A stretch of 64,000 bases of DNA from Ectobius pallidus (Eukaryota > Arthropoda > Insecta > Blattodea > Ectobiidae). Location of the stretch: assembly GCA_964059195.1 (NCBI GenBank), contig CAXKWD010000005.1:39881825-39945824 (forward strand), written 5' to 3'. The translations under genes and the position numbers were made by a program. The notes under the pieces were generated by a model. That model made no database searches. It saw only the letters and a list, made by a program, of their open reading frames with translations, and was not told where the DNA came from. This document shows positions 11,701 to 23,907 of this stretch, piece by piece. The stretch's first letter is position 1. Every line of letters begins with the position of its first letter.

Positions 11701-14164
11701 TTTTATCTATATATTGTTATATATATATTCATATATATTGTCAATTAATTAATTAATTAAATTATAAAATAGGGTAAAAATTGCCCAGATGTTAAGTCGA
11801 CTCCCATACTTTTGTATTACTTGTTACTGTGATCACTTACTAGTTTCACCCTTGTCTCTTGACTATTTCAGCATTCGCGCATGTACGAGTGATGATTCGC
11901 CCTCATGACTAGCACAGGAATAGAAAAATGTGTGTCTGCTTCAGATGCTGGACACTAATACTAATAACTAGGATACTAATATCTAGGAAAGTACATTTAA
12001 TGATAAAAAAATGCATATAAAGATGCGTTTATGACCTAAAAAATTAAAAATCACACAAATGAAAAATATCAAATTACCCATTACCCCTTGTAATTAGATT
12101 TTTTACAGGTAATGAGTTGACTTAAAATACCAATTTAATGAATGACAGTGGTATATTTAAATTTATAATATAAAACGCTCTTATTTTGTTACTAACTACT
12201 TGCACAACTTTTATCAGAAAAATAATTTACTTTCGAACTGGCATACCCTAGATAATAGTTGCCATTTGAAATGAAATAACAAAAAAATATATTTAATTCC
12301 TTATTGCTAGAACACAAATTACAGTGGATGTTTACAATAAATCGTTTTGAAATGAAAGGTGAAAACTGGGTGGAGATTCTCAAATGAAGACGATTGTATA
12401 TTATTTGAAAATGATTTGTACCACCACTGAAGGTTTTCTTGGAAATGTAGTAGAGTTCAAAATGAACATTCCTTAAAAATAGGGTAGCAGTAATGCCAGG
12501 AGTCTGCTTTATTATGCTGCAAGTCTGCTTTGTTTTCTGTGGACGTTATTTGCTTATAAAATTATAGTAGACAGGCATAAAAAACAGAAATAGTTAAAAA
12601 TCCAAAATATAAAGTGATGTAACACTTTACTAAAAAACTATAAAAAATGCCGAAAATTATCTAAAATTTAAAAAATCTAAACATACCACAAAATTACTCT
12701 CTCTTGAAACAAACAAATCGCCCTAAATTTCATCAAGTAATTTATTATACACATTTGTATGTATTCGATATATCTTCCAACCATCATATAAGAAATATGC
12801 AAAATCATAAAATGCCTTGCACTACTAATAACGCATTTTCTTAGACTACTTCTATCCAATTAGTGAAGAAGAAGAAAATTCCAAGTAGGCCTATAGGCCT
12901 ACATTAATCATGGGTATATTTAGTTGGGCACAAATATACCCGAATATCTCTGTATGTATATTTCTTGTAAAATTCATATTCATACTATCAAGAAGAAACT
13001 GTTGAAGATCGATGACGTAAAAAATAGAATAAACAGAGCAGAGGTAGTTTTATATGAGAATTTGAATCATAGTATTCCATTTCTACGTATTTTTCAGAAG
13101 GATCACAAGTGTCCGTGGTATCCATACTCTTCAGCAGTTTGAAGTGAAAGTGGAATTTAGAAGTGAAAATGAGACTGACAGTCTCACATTAATTTCAGTC
13201 CATCAGAGTAACTTACAAAAACTAATTATCTTGCATGTCTTTGAGGATTATAAATTACTACGATTACTCTCACCCATCGAAACTTCGATATCTCCCTTCA
13301 TGCTTCGACCACCAGATTAATTGTTGTTTGTTCAAAAATATTAATATTATTTCTTTTAAGTTTACTGTAATGTATAATACGGTCTCAAAAAATCTATGTA
13401 TTTCTTCGACGCGTTTATTCCAGCTTTCAATTAAAAGACCAGACTACATTTTAAGGCAATAAACAAAGAAACAATTAGAACAGTTTTATTTCGCAATTTA
13501 TGAGATTCTAGTGACAAGAAAAACTGTCTCATAAAAAGAATGAGGTCAACATTTGTTCAAAACAAGAAATCACTATTGTGTTGTGGCCAAGAGCTCAGTT
13601 AAGATATGTCGTTGGGAGGAACTGCTATAGCTACAGTATTACAACAAACTGTCGTATTACATATACGAGACTTCATTCCTGTCTTCTTGGATATGTGAAA
13701 TCTATTTTCATATTCTTCATAACGAAATTCTCAATTCAAGGTAACACTTCAAAACCAAACATTTACCATTAGACTACTGTCGCAATATGCAGATCTGTTA
13801 AAAACACTCTTTGTTTAGGCTGAATGCAGGTGTCGGAAGTACGATTATGTCTTCCACAGCAAAAAGCTGGAGGTGAATGTCGGGATTGTAAACCTATTAA
13901 AATCCTACGGTAAATTTTGCAAGCTCAATTATGTACCCGACATAGTATAAATCTTATTCTAATGGAACATTCTGCACGTCATTGTATAAAATAATTTATA
14001 TGAATTTATATTACATTTAAGACAATCACAGAACCGTGCCACTAGTATGCCTAATCAGAGGGAAACCGATGGAACATATAATCACGCAAAGGTGATTAAC
14101 AACGTCGACTAATTAAAGATAGATGTGAAGTTTCTAAACAGTTTAGACCTCTTGGAATATCTGG
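11388..14164. other. Non-coding, AT-rich, no gene recognised
   Basis: Contains a (TA)n microsatellite at about 11654-11700 followed by further TA and ATTA repeats to 11760, and a tandem pair of TAGGCCTA palindromes at 12886-12901. Scattered frames of 60-80 codons show no recognisable protein. Confidence 0.6.
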
Positions 14165-14290
14165 GTTTTAGACAATGGAGTGCATTGAGCCCCATGCAGA
14201 CTACTGTGGAACTATTTAAATGCAATATAAAGGAACAATTTATTACTTGTCGAGGTATATATTTTCAGTAACAAATTAATGAAACCAAAC
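14165..14290 (+). repeat. Dispersed repeat B, copy 1
   Basis: About 120 bp (CTACTGTGGAACTATTT, then TTATTACTTGTCGAGG) recurs in the same orientation at 17938-18062 with modest divergence. The nature of the repeat is unknown. Confidence 0.75.
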
Positions 14291-14754
14291 TACCGGTACA
14301 CATTAATAGTTGGATTGCTAAAAAGGTTATAAGTTTATTACTGAACTAATTAAAAAACAGAAGAGGATTTATGGGTTTTAGATCAGTTTGGATCCTTTCC
14401 TTTATTGTGGAAGACGATATATGGATAGTGAATATGAATATAACTTGAATGAGAATATTGTTGAATGGTGAGTAATACTATTCATAATATTGTGAAATAC
14501 ATTATTCTGTTTGATTTTTACAAAATCAATATCATCCACCTCTATATTTCTTATCCCCATCATAAAATAATATTTAAAAAAGCGCTGAAGAGTTTTCCTT
14601 AAAGATAATAATATTTTCATGTAAATTCTAACACCAAGCATATAAATTAGCCTAAATTATTAAAACCTGTAATTATAATCAGGATATAGCTTCAATAATA
14701 TTTGTCCTAAATTTCATTTGACTTTGTTAAGAGAATATTATAGAAGAAAAATTC

Positions 14755-14826
14755 CTCCGGCACTGGACTCGAACCCACGAACTTCGGATATCTGTGCCGC
14801 CACTCTACCAACTGAGCTAGCCGGAG
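14755..14826 (-). tRNA. tRNA-like sequence, probably a tRNA pseudogene or SINE head
   Basis: Seventy-two bases on the minus strand with a perfect 7-bp acceptor stem (CTCCGGC/GCCGGAG), a classic A box TAGCTCAGTTGG and a B box GGTTCGAGTCC. The anticodon arm is poor: only three central pairs form, the base before the anticodon is C rather than T, and the T-stem has a mismatch. I therefore doubt it makes a working tRNA and cannot assign an anticodon. Confidence 0.5.
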
Positions 14827-16882
14827 TTCATAGTATTATGAGGCACACTAATTAGTGATTTTTTGTGGTTCATGAATACATATATCCATCTTGACTTTAT
14901 TAGTTTTACTTGTTATAACATCTGGTTTTAAGTAAACCTCAAACAAAACATGTTTACCGTAATCAAAATGATAGGAAGAAGGTCAGCAGAGACCCTCAAT
15001 GATCGCTGATTGGCGCGTAAGACGGCGAAATTCTGCCACGGTTAATAAAATAAAATGTTGAAGTATATTAAAGATATTAACAGCCGACTTCAGGGTTTGG
15101 AGCAGCAGACTAAAAGAAATGAATGTTACATGCAGAAGTTTCTATTTTTGCTCCACCTCACTTTGCTCATTAGTTTTAGTATTTTCTTCTCGAAAACAGT
15201 TTACTAAATAATTTCGGAACTACCCTCTTTAATTCGGAATATTGCTTACTATTTAAATGATTTTATTTTTACCAGAAATTCAAACAGAAGTTAAAGAATA
15301 GACTAGGACCATACAGCGACACCTTAAATTTGTTTTCGTTACGACTTATAATCGTTACATGGATCAATATTACACTACCTCACACCTTAACATGTAAAGT
15401 GAGAAAAGCAGCATTTTATCATTCTAGATGGACTGCATGAAAGTTTCCTTGTTGGAAGTAGCAGCTGCTTCATCGAGATAGAAGGTACGGATTATCTATT
15501 CACTGACTGCGGTTGGTATTAAGCTAGCAACTTGTGGAGACTGAAAACAATTTAATGTACAATGGAATGCACCACTATGGCCCATTTTATTTACCGCACA
15601 TAATAACCGTCAGAGAAAATGTTCAAGCAACGATGTACAAACCCAACATAATTTTGGTCATGTAGTTATAATTCATAGTGATAAATCATAATCGTTTTAA
15701 CTGCTTAAGGCAGCTCAAAATCTAATCAGTGTCGAATCCTTTCAGTAGCACCATTCTAAACTGTTCGCTTAATTTTATGACCTTAGTGACCTTAACGATG
15801 AAAGCTAAATATAAATATAGAGCAGAAAGAGCAGCGATGTTACCAAGCAATGTTGTCAGTTTCAAAATGTAGTTTATTTTCTGCAGATACAACGATAAAT
15901 TGCGCCACCCTCCTTAAGACACACAGCATCCTGGTCCGATAGACGATTAAGATTTTCAACATGTAATAACTACGACTGATCTTTTGACTAAATAAATATT
16001 TTCCTTATGCATACCAACAGAGGATAGGCAGCAGGATTTTTACCGGGGTTTATCATTTACTCAGAATTATTGTATAAATACTAGAACAATTAAAAAGGTT
16101 TGAAACAGTTAAAGTTCTCTTCAAACATAAATTAGTTCCAACATTACACATATATATAATTGGGCTCCTAAAAACTTGATCTAATGTAGAGCAAGTTATT
16201 TCAAGTTAAGGCAAAAAATTACTTTAACGGAAATTCCTAATTGATTCCGGAAGGCGAGATGTGGCATGTACCAGCCTTCAGAACATGAAACCTACCCCGA
16301 CATACGTATACTGCTGTATACTTTACATTTAACCCACCCAGTAATAATAATAAGAAAACTCGCGAGCAGAGCACAGAAATTTCCATACCAAGACAATTTC
16401 ATAATCCCCGAAAAGAAACCAGAAGAAGAATTTAGACACCAAAAAAACAGGAGAGTTATCAAAGGAATTTAAGCGAAACCAAACTTCATGTCAAACAAAT
16501 AGCTCACCCATAAAACCGGTATTCTTCAGCACAGCTGCCCACTAAAACAACTAATATTTAAACTACATCACTGGCTTCCAACAACCCCACGGCGACATCG
16601 TCGTTCGACCTTCGGATCTGGAAGTCTCATCGTAATCACATGCAGCAGTTGAATGAATCCTCACGGGAAACCCCCTTCAGCTAGTTAGAGACAGTGGCGC
16701 TGGTAACGCCAGAAAAATTACTTGGGTGACATCTTTTCTAAGTTATGTAAGCGCGGCAAAACAAGTATTGCTGCACATTAAATACGAAATATCGGGGAAA
16801 GGGAGATGTTAACAGTTTCCACTATTCAGAATATAAGGAAATGTAAAATTCTTGAAGTACATGAGAATATATTTTACTGTAA
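14827..16882. other. Non-coding, no gene recognised
   Basis: AT-rich sequence with one 68-codon frame (16266-16472) of no recognisable family. Ends at the TAA duplication of the next element. Confidence 0.55.
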
Positions 16883-17827
16883 GGCAGCGTTCACACTGAG
16901 GCGATAAGCGATAAGCGATTTATCGGAAGGGCTTTGTTGCGGCGATATATTGCTAGGAAGGTTCACACAGCGAGCGATAAATCGGCGCGACCTGGGCGAT
17001 AAAAATTCCCTTTAGGCAGGCCTACAGGCTGAGGTAGATTTCGATGTGCTAAATATCGCCTTACATGAGAGCTATCGAGAAACCAGTTACTGATTTGTAG
17101 AGTACTCATCAAGCGCTTTTCAACGATACCCCATAAGACGTGGTTTCAAAAATTTCGAACTTCCATCCCCCAACCAACCACCCCAACTCGTACCCCCAAA
17201 ACTCCCGAATCGTTGGTGTCACTGTGAACTCCATAGGGAGTTCTCTAATTTATTCAAACAAAGTTTCCCTCTATACTTCATAGGAGCCGAGATATAGGCT
17301 ACATATTTCAAAATTTCTACCCCTCCCCGACTCTCCCCTGGGGCCAAATTTGGTCATTAACGAACTTGTCCGAACTATTGGGCCTAGAAATAACATAATA
17401 AAATTTGGTTCAAATATCTTCAAAATTATGGCTGCTAGCGTGTAAAGATATATATATATATATCACTTTTTTTTTGAACGGGCGGTGGTTTCGTACTTGG
17501 AGGCATGAAACGTAAAGATATGAAAGAATTTTTCGAAAGTTATGACATGGTATCGATTGCAATAGGTAGATTTTTCTTCGAAATCTACCTAAAATGTGGT
17601 GGGAACACAATCTTCACTACAAAAGTTACAATATCGTAAGCAACAAATCGCTCAGGCGATCAGCATGCTGCACTTCGAGCGATATAGCACTTGCGATATG
17701 TTGCGCTATCGCGTGAGTGTGAACCTTTTTTATCGCCTCCCTTTAGATTTCAAGTATCTGTCCGTGCGTGTCGCGTATCGTATATCGCTCGCGATATATC
17801 GCTTATCGCCTGAGTGTGAACCCTGCC
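16883..17827. mobile_element. Harbinger-type MITE (TAA duplication) split by family A copy D
   Basis: Flanked by TAA at 16880-16882 and 17828-17830. The left end, GGCAGCGTTCACACTGAGGC, matches the inverted right end (GGCAGGGTTCACACTCAGGC); both continue into GCGATAAGCGATA-type sequence that recurs many times inside. A 3-bp TWA duplication and GG-starting ends fit PIF/Harbinger. Without the inserted family A copy it is about 360 bp and non-coding. Confidence 0.85.
17007..17593 (-). repeat. Family A interspersed repeat, copy D (internally deleted)
   Basis: Both ends are present but roughly 290 bp are missing near the element's 3' side, where the sequence jumps at about 17040-17065. It sits inside the TAA MITE, so it is younger than that element. 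Confidence 0.82.
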
Positions 17828-17856
17828 TAATGAAACTCTTAACATATTAAACGAAA

Positions 17857-17937
17857 ATAATTGAGGGGTCTATTAGCAATCCCAACAATCTTTATTCTTA
17901 AAAGACTTCTAATAAAAGTTTAATGCATTTCCTGGTA
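17857..17937. repeat. Dispersed repeat C, copy 1 (inverted partner at 24076-24160)
   Basis: Contains the inverted complement of GTACCAGGAAATGCATTA and of TAATAGACCCCTCAATT. The same two motifs with similar spacing recur in the opposite orientation at 24076-24160, beyond the far end of the Harbinger pair. Confidence 0.65.
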
Positions 17938-18062
17938 CGAAGGGGAGCGCACTGAGCCTCATGCACACTACTGTGGAACTATTTACAAGCAATACAAGGG
18001 AACATAACTTATTACTTGTCGAGGCATATATTTTCAGTAGCAAATTATCAAAAACAATACTA
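17938..18062 (+). repeat. Dispersed repeat B, copy 2
   Basis: Direct repeat of 14165-14290, sharing CTACTGTGGAACTATTT and TTATTACTTGTCGAGG. It directly abuts dispersed repeat C. Confidence 0.75.
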
Positions 18063-18299
18063 CAATTTAATTGAATTCTTTTAATTAATCAAGATAGTCT
18101 ATTAAGATAATCCTTTCTTTTTTTTATCGTAGTTTTACACTTCCTTTCAGGATTTAAGCGACCCAAGCCGCCCGGGCCTTACAGGGCGTCGACCTGTCGG
18201 GAGAGGGATTGCTAAAAATTCACTAAGATCATTAGGCCTACAGAAAAAAAATAAAACCACAGTAAATTACAGCAGATACACCAGATAAATAATAGCCTA

Positions 18300-18664
18300 T
18301 GGGAGATCAAAGAAGATACACCTCCTTCAGGTCAGAGCATTTGCAAGCTGCAGGGCGATACCAATTCGCTGCCTCAGAAACTCAGTTGACCGAGGTTCCC
18401 CGGTTAACGAACGCAGGCTTTTACCAATGTCGGCAACAAGTGCTGATGCATTTTTGCACCATGATCCCATGGTATCCACCGCAAAGACGACGTAAAATAA
18501 TTTTCAATGAAAGCGCGATATTTTTGTATTTTTAGTTGAACCACTGTCTCAGCAGCCGAGTTTGCAAGGCCATGTTGATATATGTGATGGCGCAAAAGCG
18601 TCCACACAGGTGGCTTTCCGCATATACACCACCTAATTTCCCAACGGATTTTCCCCTGTACCAA
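18300..18664 (-). pseudogene. Possible decayed coding remnant, family not identified
   Basis: The minus strand has an 86-codon frame (18404-18664) rich in Trp and His. Past its stop, in a shifted frame, LRQRIGIALQLANA looks protein-like. I associate such text with repetitive mobile-element proteins but cannot name the family. It could also be chance. Confidence 0.25.
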
Positions 18665-18740
18665 GGAACTATGGCGATACCATCTGGACGTCTGAACGAT
18701 TGAAGCCTGTTGGCTCTACTACAGTGAGAACGTGAATAGA

Positions 18741-18846
18741 TATAGTGTTGGACTCGGCTTAGGTCCTCTGGAATTTGGCGAAATATAAGGGGATGTATTG
18801 GTCTTTCCCCACATTCCAGAGGAGTTCAGCTGAGTCCAACACTATA
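18741..18846. repeat. 106-bp near-perfect hairpin
   Basis: The 34-bp arm at 18741-18774 (TATAGTGTTGGACTC...) pairs with 18813-18846 with about three mismatches, around a 38-nt loop. Both ends read TATAGTG/CACTATA, which would allow a TA duplication, so a miniature foldback element is the simplest reading. A microRNA-like hairpin is an alternative. Confidence 0.7.
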
Positions 18847-18903
18847 CCAAAACTCTGCAGAGGATATCATTTATGGCCTAGTGTCGTGAGTATCTGCCCT
18901 TTA

Positions 18904-21584
18904 AGCCGGGCGCAAGTTGAGACGCAGTTTGGTGACGTGAGGTGAGGTGACTCACCGTGAGTTTTGTGAAACACACAGATAAATGCAACAGCGAATGTTC
19001 GCACGCAGGGTGAGGTGACGCAGTATCAGCGCGTCCGTGAGCTGCGAAGGTTTGTGACCATGCTAAATTTCTCACTAGTGACTGCGACCTGTGCGGGCTG
19101 TGCGCAAGTTGAGACGCAGTTTGGTGAGGTGAGGTGAGGTGTCTCACCGTGAGTTTCTGTGAAACACAGAATTAAATACAACAGCGAAGGTTCGCACGCA
19201 GGGTGAAGTGAAGCAGTTTCAACGCGTCCGTGAGCTGCGGAGGTTTATGATCGTGCCACAGTTTCTAACTAGTGACTTTTCACTGCGCGTGAGAAGTTGT
19301 TTGTCCACCATGGAGGAGAAATTAATTGAAGCAGGTCTAGGGAGAAAAAAAATTGTAAGACACGTTACATTAAAATTTTAGATTTGGGAAGAAATTGCGA
19401 AGGGCATTGGAAAGAAATGTGATAAGTTGTTTATAATTTCTTGTACTTAAATAAGATTAATTTATTTGAAGGGAACACGGGTAAAGCGGTAGTACTCTCC
19501 GTTTTTATGGACTTTGAGATAATAATGCCATCTAGTAGTGAATTTGGAATTTTGGAATTAGTTTAGGGAGAAAGCGGTAATATTATAGGTAAAATAAATT
19601 ATATAAAGAGGAAAAAGGATCGTATTCCATGCAGTTTGTACAGGTGAAAGATTAATGTCCGCTCTGAAAGTAAACAAACCTCTTCTCTTCAGCTCTTCAT
19701 ATTTATTGTTTATCAGTTTGTTGCTATGCTCTTTTCAATCAAGAGCGTTTCTTGAATTAACTTCTATACAATGTGTTCAATTTGTTCTCTTATAAATCCC
19801 TTTTTCGTTTTCCGCTGTACCCTTCATTTGTTTTAGATAACATTTTATATGCTGTTGATTTTCAACGAAAAGAAAAAGTTGCATAAGCAGGTATAAATGT
19901 GTATATTTTCTATACAGATGTATATCATAACTAGTATAAACTATAAGAATATATGACAAGAATTAATTAGTTGCGAAGTTTCAGATTTGGAATTAAAAAT
20001 AAAATGAAGGAGTCATCTTGAAATTTATTTTCAACTTACTTTCATAAAGGTTTTATAATTATGTACAGTAAAATTGCTCCATGCTCCGTAACAATCGTTT
20101 CTGAAATAAAACATTTTCTCAAAATGATTTTACCAATTAGTTACGTTTCGCTTTATAATGTTTTCCCGTTCAGAGTTAAACTTAGTATCTCACCGGAATT
20201 TGAAAAGTAACCTTAATTTAAATTGAATTGAATGATTGTTTTAGTGTCATTTAAAATAAGAACTAAAACGTATTATATTTATTAAAAATTATATATTTAT
20301 TATGTCTTAAAGATGAATTTTCATATTATAATTATTAATTATATGTATATATGATCGCTGATTGTAAGTATTCGCAACATTACATTAAAAAATTTAAATT
20401 TGTAGGAAATTAATACATTCCTCCCAGTGTTGACTCGTAGCTAAAATTAGTGTGGGTACTGCTCCAGAAAATGCTTATCCTTCGTTTTAAATATTGTGCA
20501 AAAGGAAACACACACATTTAAAAAGAAAATTTATTCAGAAACTTGAAAAGACCCTAAAAGAACAAAATCAAACTTTTTTACTTACTGTAATTTAAATTGT
20601 TACAGCTCAAGCTTGATCTATTCGTTTAAAAATTAAATTGATTATTCTTGTTTTAATTTCCGCGATAAGATCAATAATTTTCTCCTTGATCTGCCATGAT
20701 TCAAGTTTTCTGTTAAATAAAAGTGCCGAAATAAATGAATCAAATAGAATAGCTGGAAACAAGATAATGATCTAATTCTACACTTTATCAAATTCAAGAA
20801 TATGGTACATGGTTTATAAGCACAACACAAGGGCACTGTGGAAGTGAGAGTGCTCTCTCTTTCTCTCGCAGCCTGCGCGCCAGCCGCGGCCTTCCCCTTC
20901 CTATGTGGGCATGCGCACAACAGTCAAACACCACGCCGCTGGAACTTTGGAGCGCACTGGGGAATTCTACTGACATTAAGCTGAAGGATTATATATTCTA
21001 CAACTATAAAGAAGAATTAAAGAAAAAAGGACTCATTATATTAAATGTTATCGATAATATCATGTACAAATAGGGGTGCTGCAGTTCTATAGTGCCTATA
21101 CACGAGTCGCCACTGTTCCTCACCATAAAAATGCGGCTATATAGCTTTTCTTCAGTTCCAATAGATCTTGACGCATTGCATCCTTCAGCATCTACTGACT
21201 CGTTGATGAAGCCATGCAACTCAGAAAAATGTTCAGGGTTACATGGTAATAATTCCTAAATTTTTCATTACAAAAATCGTCCTTAAGGATAAATTCTCCG
21301 TGCGTCTTTCTTTTCTTTAAACAACGCTTTTCGGAATCTTTTCGTTTAATGATGTTGAAATTATTTGTTCTTAGAGTTCATCTGACTATGATTCCGAACT
21401 TTGTAAAGATTCTATGTACATGGCAGTCGTTGTGCACATTGCTCACTACCTCATACACACGCAGTCGTAATAGAACTGCCTCTCAACTTTCGCTCCCCCT
21501 GCGCGCAGTTGATTGAATCCTGCTTCCGTGCGTCACTCTGCGTCAGCTCACGTCACCAAACTGCGTCTCAACTTGCGCCCGGCC
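18904..21584 (+). mobile_element. Harbinger-type element, left copy (2.7 kb, non-autonomous)
   Basis: Flanked by TTA at 18901-18903 and 21585-21587. The ends are inverted repeats of GGCCGGGCGCAAGTTGAGAC (the first left-hand base is A, a point change). The outer end holds two tandem ~190-bp copies of the terminal region (from about 18908 and 19101). A 3-bp TWA duplication and GG-starting ends indicate PIF/Harbinger. It keeps the first codons of a MADF protein but no nuclease frame, so it cannot move on its own. It is about 270 bp longer than its inverted partner because of the segment at 21036-21306. Confidence 0.85.
19310..19422 (+). pseudogene. MADF-domain protein remnant, first exon, left copy
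   Basis: A start codon in good context (CCACCATGG) begins MEEKLIEAGLGRKK. After two frame changes, DLGRNCEGHWKEM follows. Together with the inverted copy, the pattern EKLIEA, then LYD, F-x-DL and W-K-E matches the start of the MADF DNA-binding domain, which PIF/Harbinger elements encode beside their nuclease. A stop interrupts the left copy. A GT immediately follows the WKE block, so an exon end is possible. Confidence 0.6.
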
Positions 21585-21593
21585 TTACTCTTA

Positions 21594-23904
21594 GGCCGGG
21601 CGCAAGTTGAGACGCAGTTTGGTGACGTGAGGTGACGCAGAGTGACGCACGGAAGCAGAATTCAATCAACTGCGCGCAGGGAGAGCGAAAGTTGAGAGGC
21701 AGTTCTATCACGACTGCGTGTGTATGAGGTAGTGAGCAATGTGCACAATGACTGCCATGTACATAGAATCTTTACAAAGTTCGGAATCATAGTCAGATGA
21801 ACTCTAAGGACAAATAATTTCAACATAGATTCCGAAAAGCGTTGTTTAAAGAAAAGAAATGAGTCCTTTTTTCTTTAATTCTTCTTTATAGTTGTAGAAT
21901 ATATAATCCTTCAGCTTAATGACAGTAGCATTCCCCAGTGCGCTCCAAAGTTCAAGCGGCGTGGTATTCGACTGTTGTGCGCATGCCCACATAGGAAGGG
22001 GCTTGCGCGCAGGCTGCGAGAGAGAGAGACTGTCACTTCCACAGTGATCTTGTGTTGGGCTTAAAAACCATGTACCATATTCTTGAATGTGATAAAGCGT
22101 AGAATTAGATAATTATCTTGTTTCCGGCTATTCTATTTGATTCATTTATTTCGGCAGAAATAAACAGAAAACTTGAAACATGGCAGATCAAGGAGAAAAT
22201 TATTGATCATTTCGCGGAAATTAAAACAAGAATAATCGATTTAATTTTTAAACGAATAGATCAAGCTTGAGCTGTAACAATTTAAATTACAGTAAGTAAA
22301 AACGATTGATTTTGTTTTTTTAGGGTCTTTTCAAGTTGCTGAATAAATTTTCTTTTTAAATATGTATGTTTCCTTTTGCACAATATTTAAAACGAGGGCT
22401 AAACATTTTCTGGAGCAACACCCACACTAATTTTAGCTACGAGTCGACACTGGGAGGAATGTATTAATTTCCTACAAATTTAAATTTTTTAATGTTATGT
22501 TGCGAATATTTACAATCAGTGATCATATATACATATATAATTAATAATTATGATATGAAAATTCATCTGTAAGACATAATTAATATATCATTTTTAATAA
22601 ATATAATACGTTTTAGTTTCTTATTTTTAATGACACTATAACACTCAATCATTCAATGCAATTTAAATTAAGGTTACTTTTCAAATTCCGGTGAGATACT
22701 AAGTTTAACTCTGAACGGGAAAATATTATAAAGCGAAAGGTAACTAATTGGTAAAATCATTTTGAGAAAATGTTTCATTTCAGAAACGTTTGCTACGGAG
22801 CATGGAGCAATTTTACTGTACATAATTATAAAACATTTATGAAAGTAAATTGAAAATAAATTTCAAGATGACTCCTTCATTTTATTTTTAATTACAAATC
22901 TGAAACATCCCAACTAATTAATTCTTGTCATATATTCTTATAGTTTATACTAGTTATGATATACATCTGTATAGAAAATTACACATTTATACCTTCTTAT
23001 GCAACTTTTTCTTTTCGTCGAAAATCTACTGCATATAAAAAGTTATTTAAAACAAATGAAGGGTACAGCGGAAAACATAAAGGAATTTATGGGAGAACAA
23101 ATTGAACACATTGTATAGAAATTAATTCAAGAAACACTTTTGACTGAAAAGAGCATAGTAACAAACTGATAAACAATAAATATAAAGAGAAGAGGTTTGT
23201 TTACTTTCAGAGCGGACATCAATCTTTCAAACTGCATGGAGTACGATCCTTTTTCCCCTATAATATTACCGCTTTCTGCCTATACCAAATTCCAAATTCA
23301 CTACTAGAAGGCACTATTATCTCCAAGTTTGTATAAACTGAGACTACTACCGCTCTTCCCTTGTTCCCTTCAAATAAATTAATCTTATTTAAGTAAAAAA
23401 ATATATATAAACAACTGATCACATTTCTTTCCAATGCCCTTCGCAATTTCTTCTCAAATCTGAAATTATAATTTGACGTGTCGTACAATTTTTTCTCTCT
23501 CGACCTGTCTTAATTAATTTCTCCTCCATGGTGGACAAACAACTTCTCACGCGCAGTGAAAAGTCACTAGTGAGAAACTGTGGCACGATCACAAACTTCC
23601 GCAGCACACGGACGCGATGAAACTGCTTCACTTCACCCTGCGTGCGAACCTTCGCTGTTGTATTTAATCCTGTGTTTCACAGAAACTCACGGTGAGACAC
23701 CTCACCTCACCTCACCATACTGCGTCTCAACTTGCGCACAGCCCGCATGGTCACAAACCTTCGCAGCTCACGGACGCGCTGATATTGCGTCACCTCACCC
23801 TGCGTGCGGACATTCGCTGTTGCATTTATCTGTGTGTTTCACAAAACTCAAGGTGAGTCACCTCACCTCACGTCACCAAACTGCGTCTCAACTTGCGCCC
23901 GGCC
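21594..23904 (-). mobile_element. Harbinger-type element, right copy (2.3 kb, inverted partner)
   Basis: Flanked by TTA at 21591-21593 and 23905-23907, with perfect ends GGCCGGGCGCAAGTTGAGAC in inverted repeat. It is the reverse orientation of the left copy along its length, with scattered substitutions and one ~271-bp deletion near the centre. The MADF end points outward in both copies. Confidence 0.88.
23419..23529 (-). pseudogene. MADF-domain protein remnant, first exon, right copy
   Basis: Thirty-six open codons from MEEKLIKTGRERKN to DLRRNCEGHWKEM and a stop. The neighbouring frame reads LYDTSNYNFRFEKK, which supplies the LYD and F motifs expected in between, so two small indels displaced the middle of the domain. 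The counterpart is at 19310-19422. Confidence 0.6.
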
Positions 23905-23907
23905 TTA

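Noticed and set aside
14755..14826. Functional tRNA gene
   Set aside because: Acceptor stem and boxes are good, but the anticodon arm has only three pairs, C instead of T before the anticodon, and the T-stem has a mismatch.
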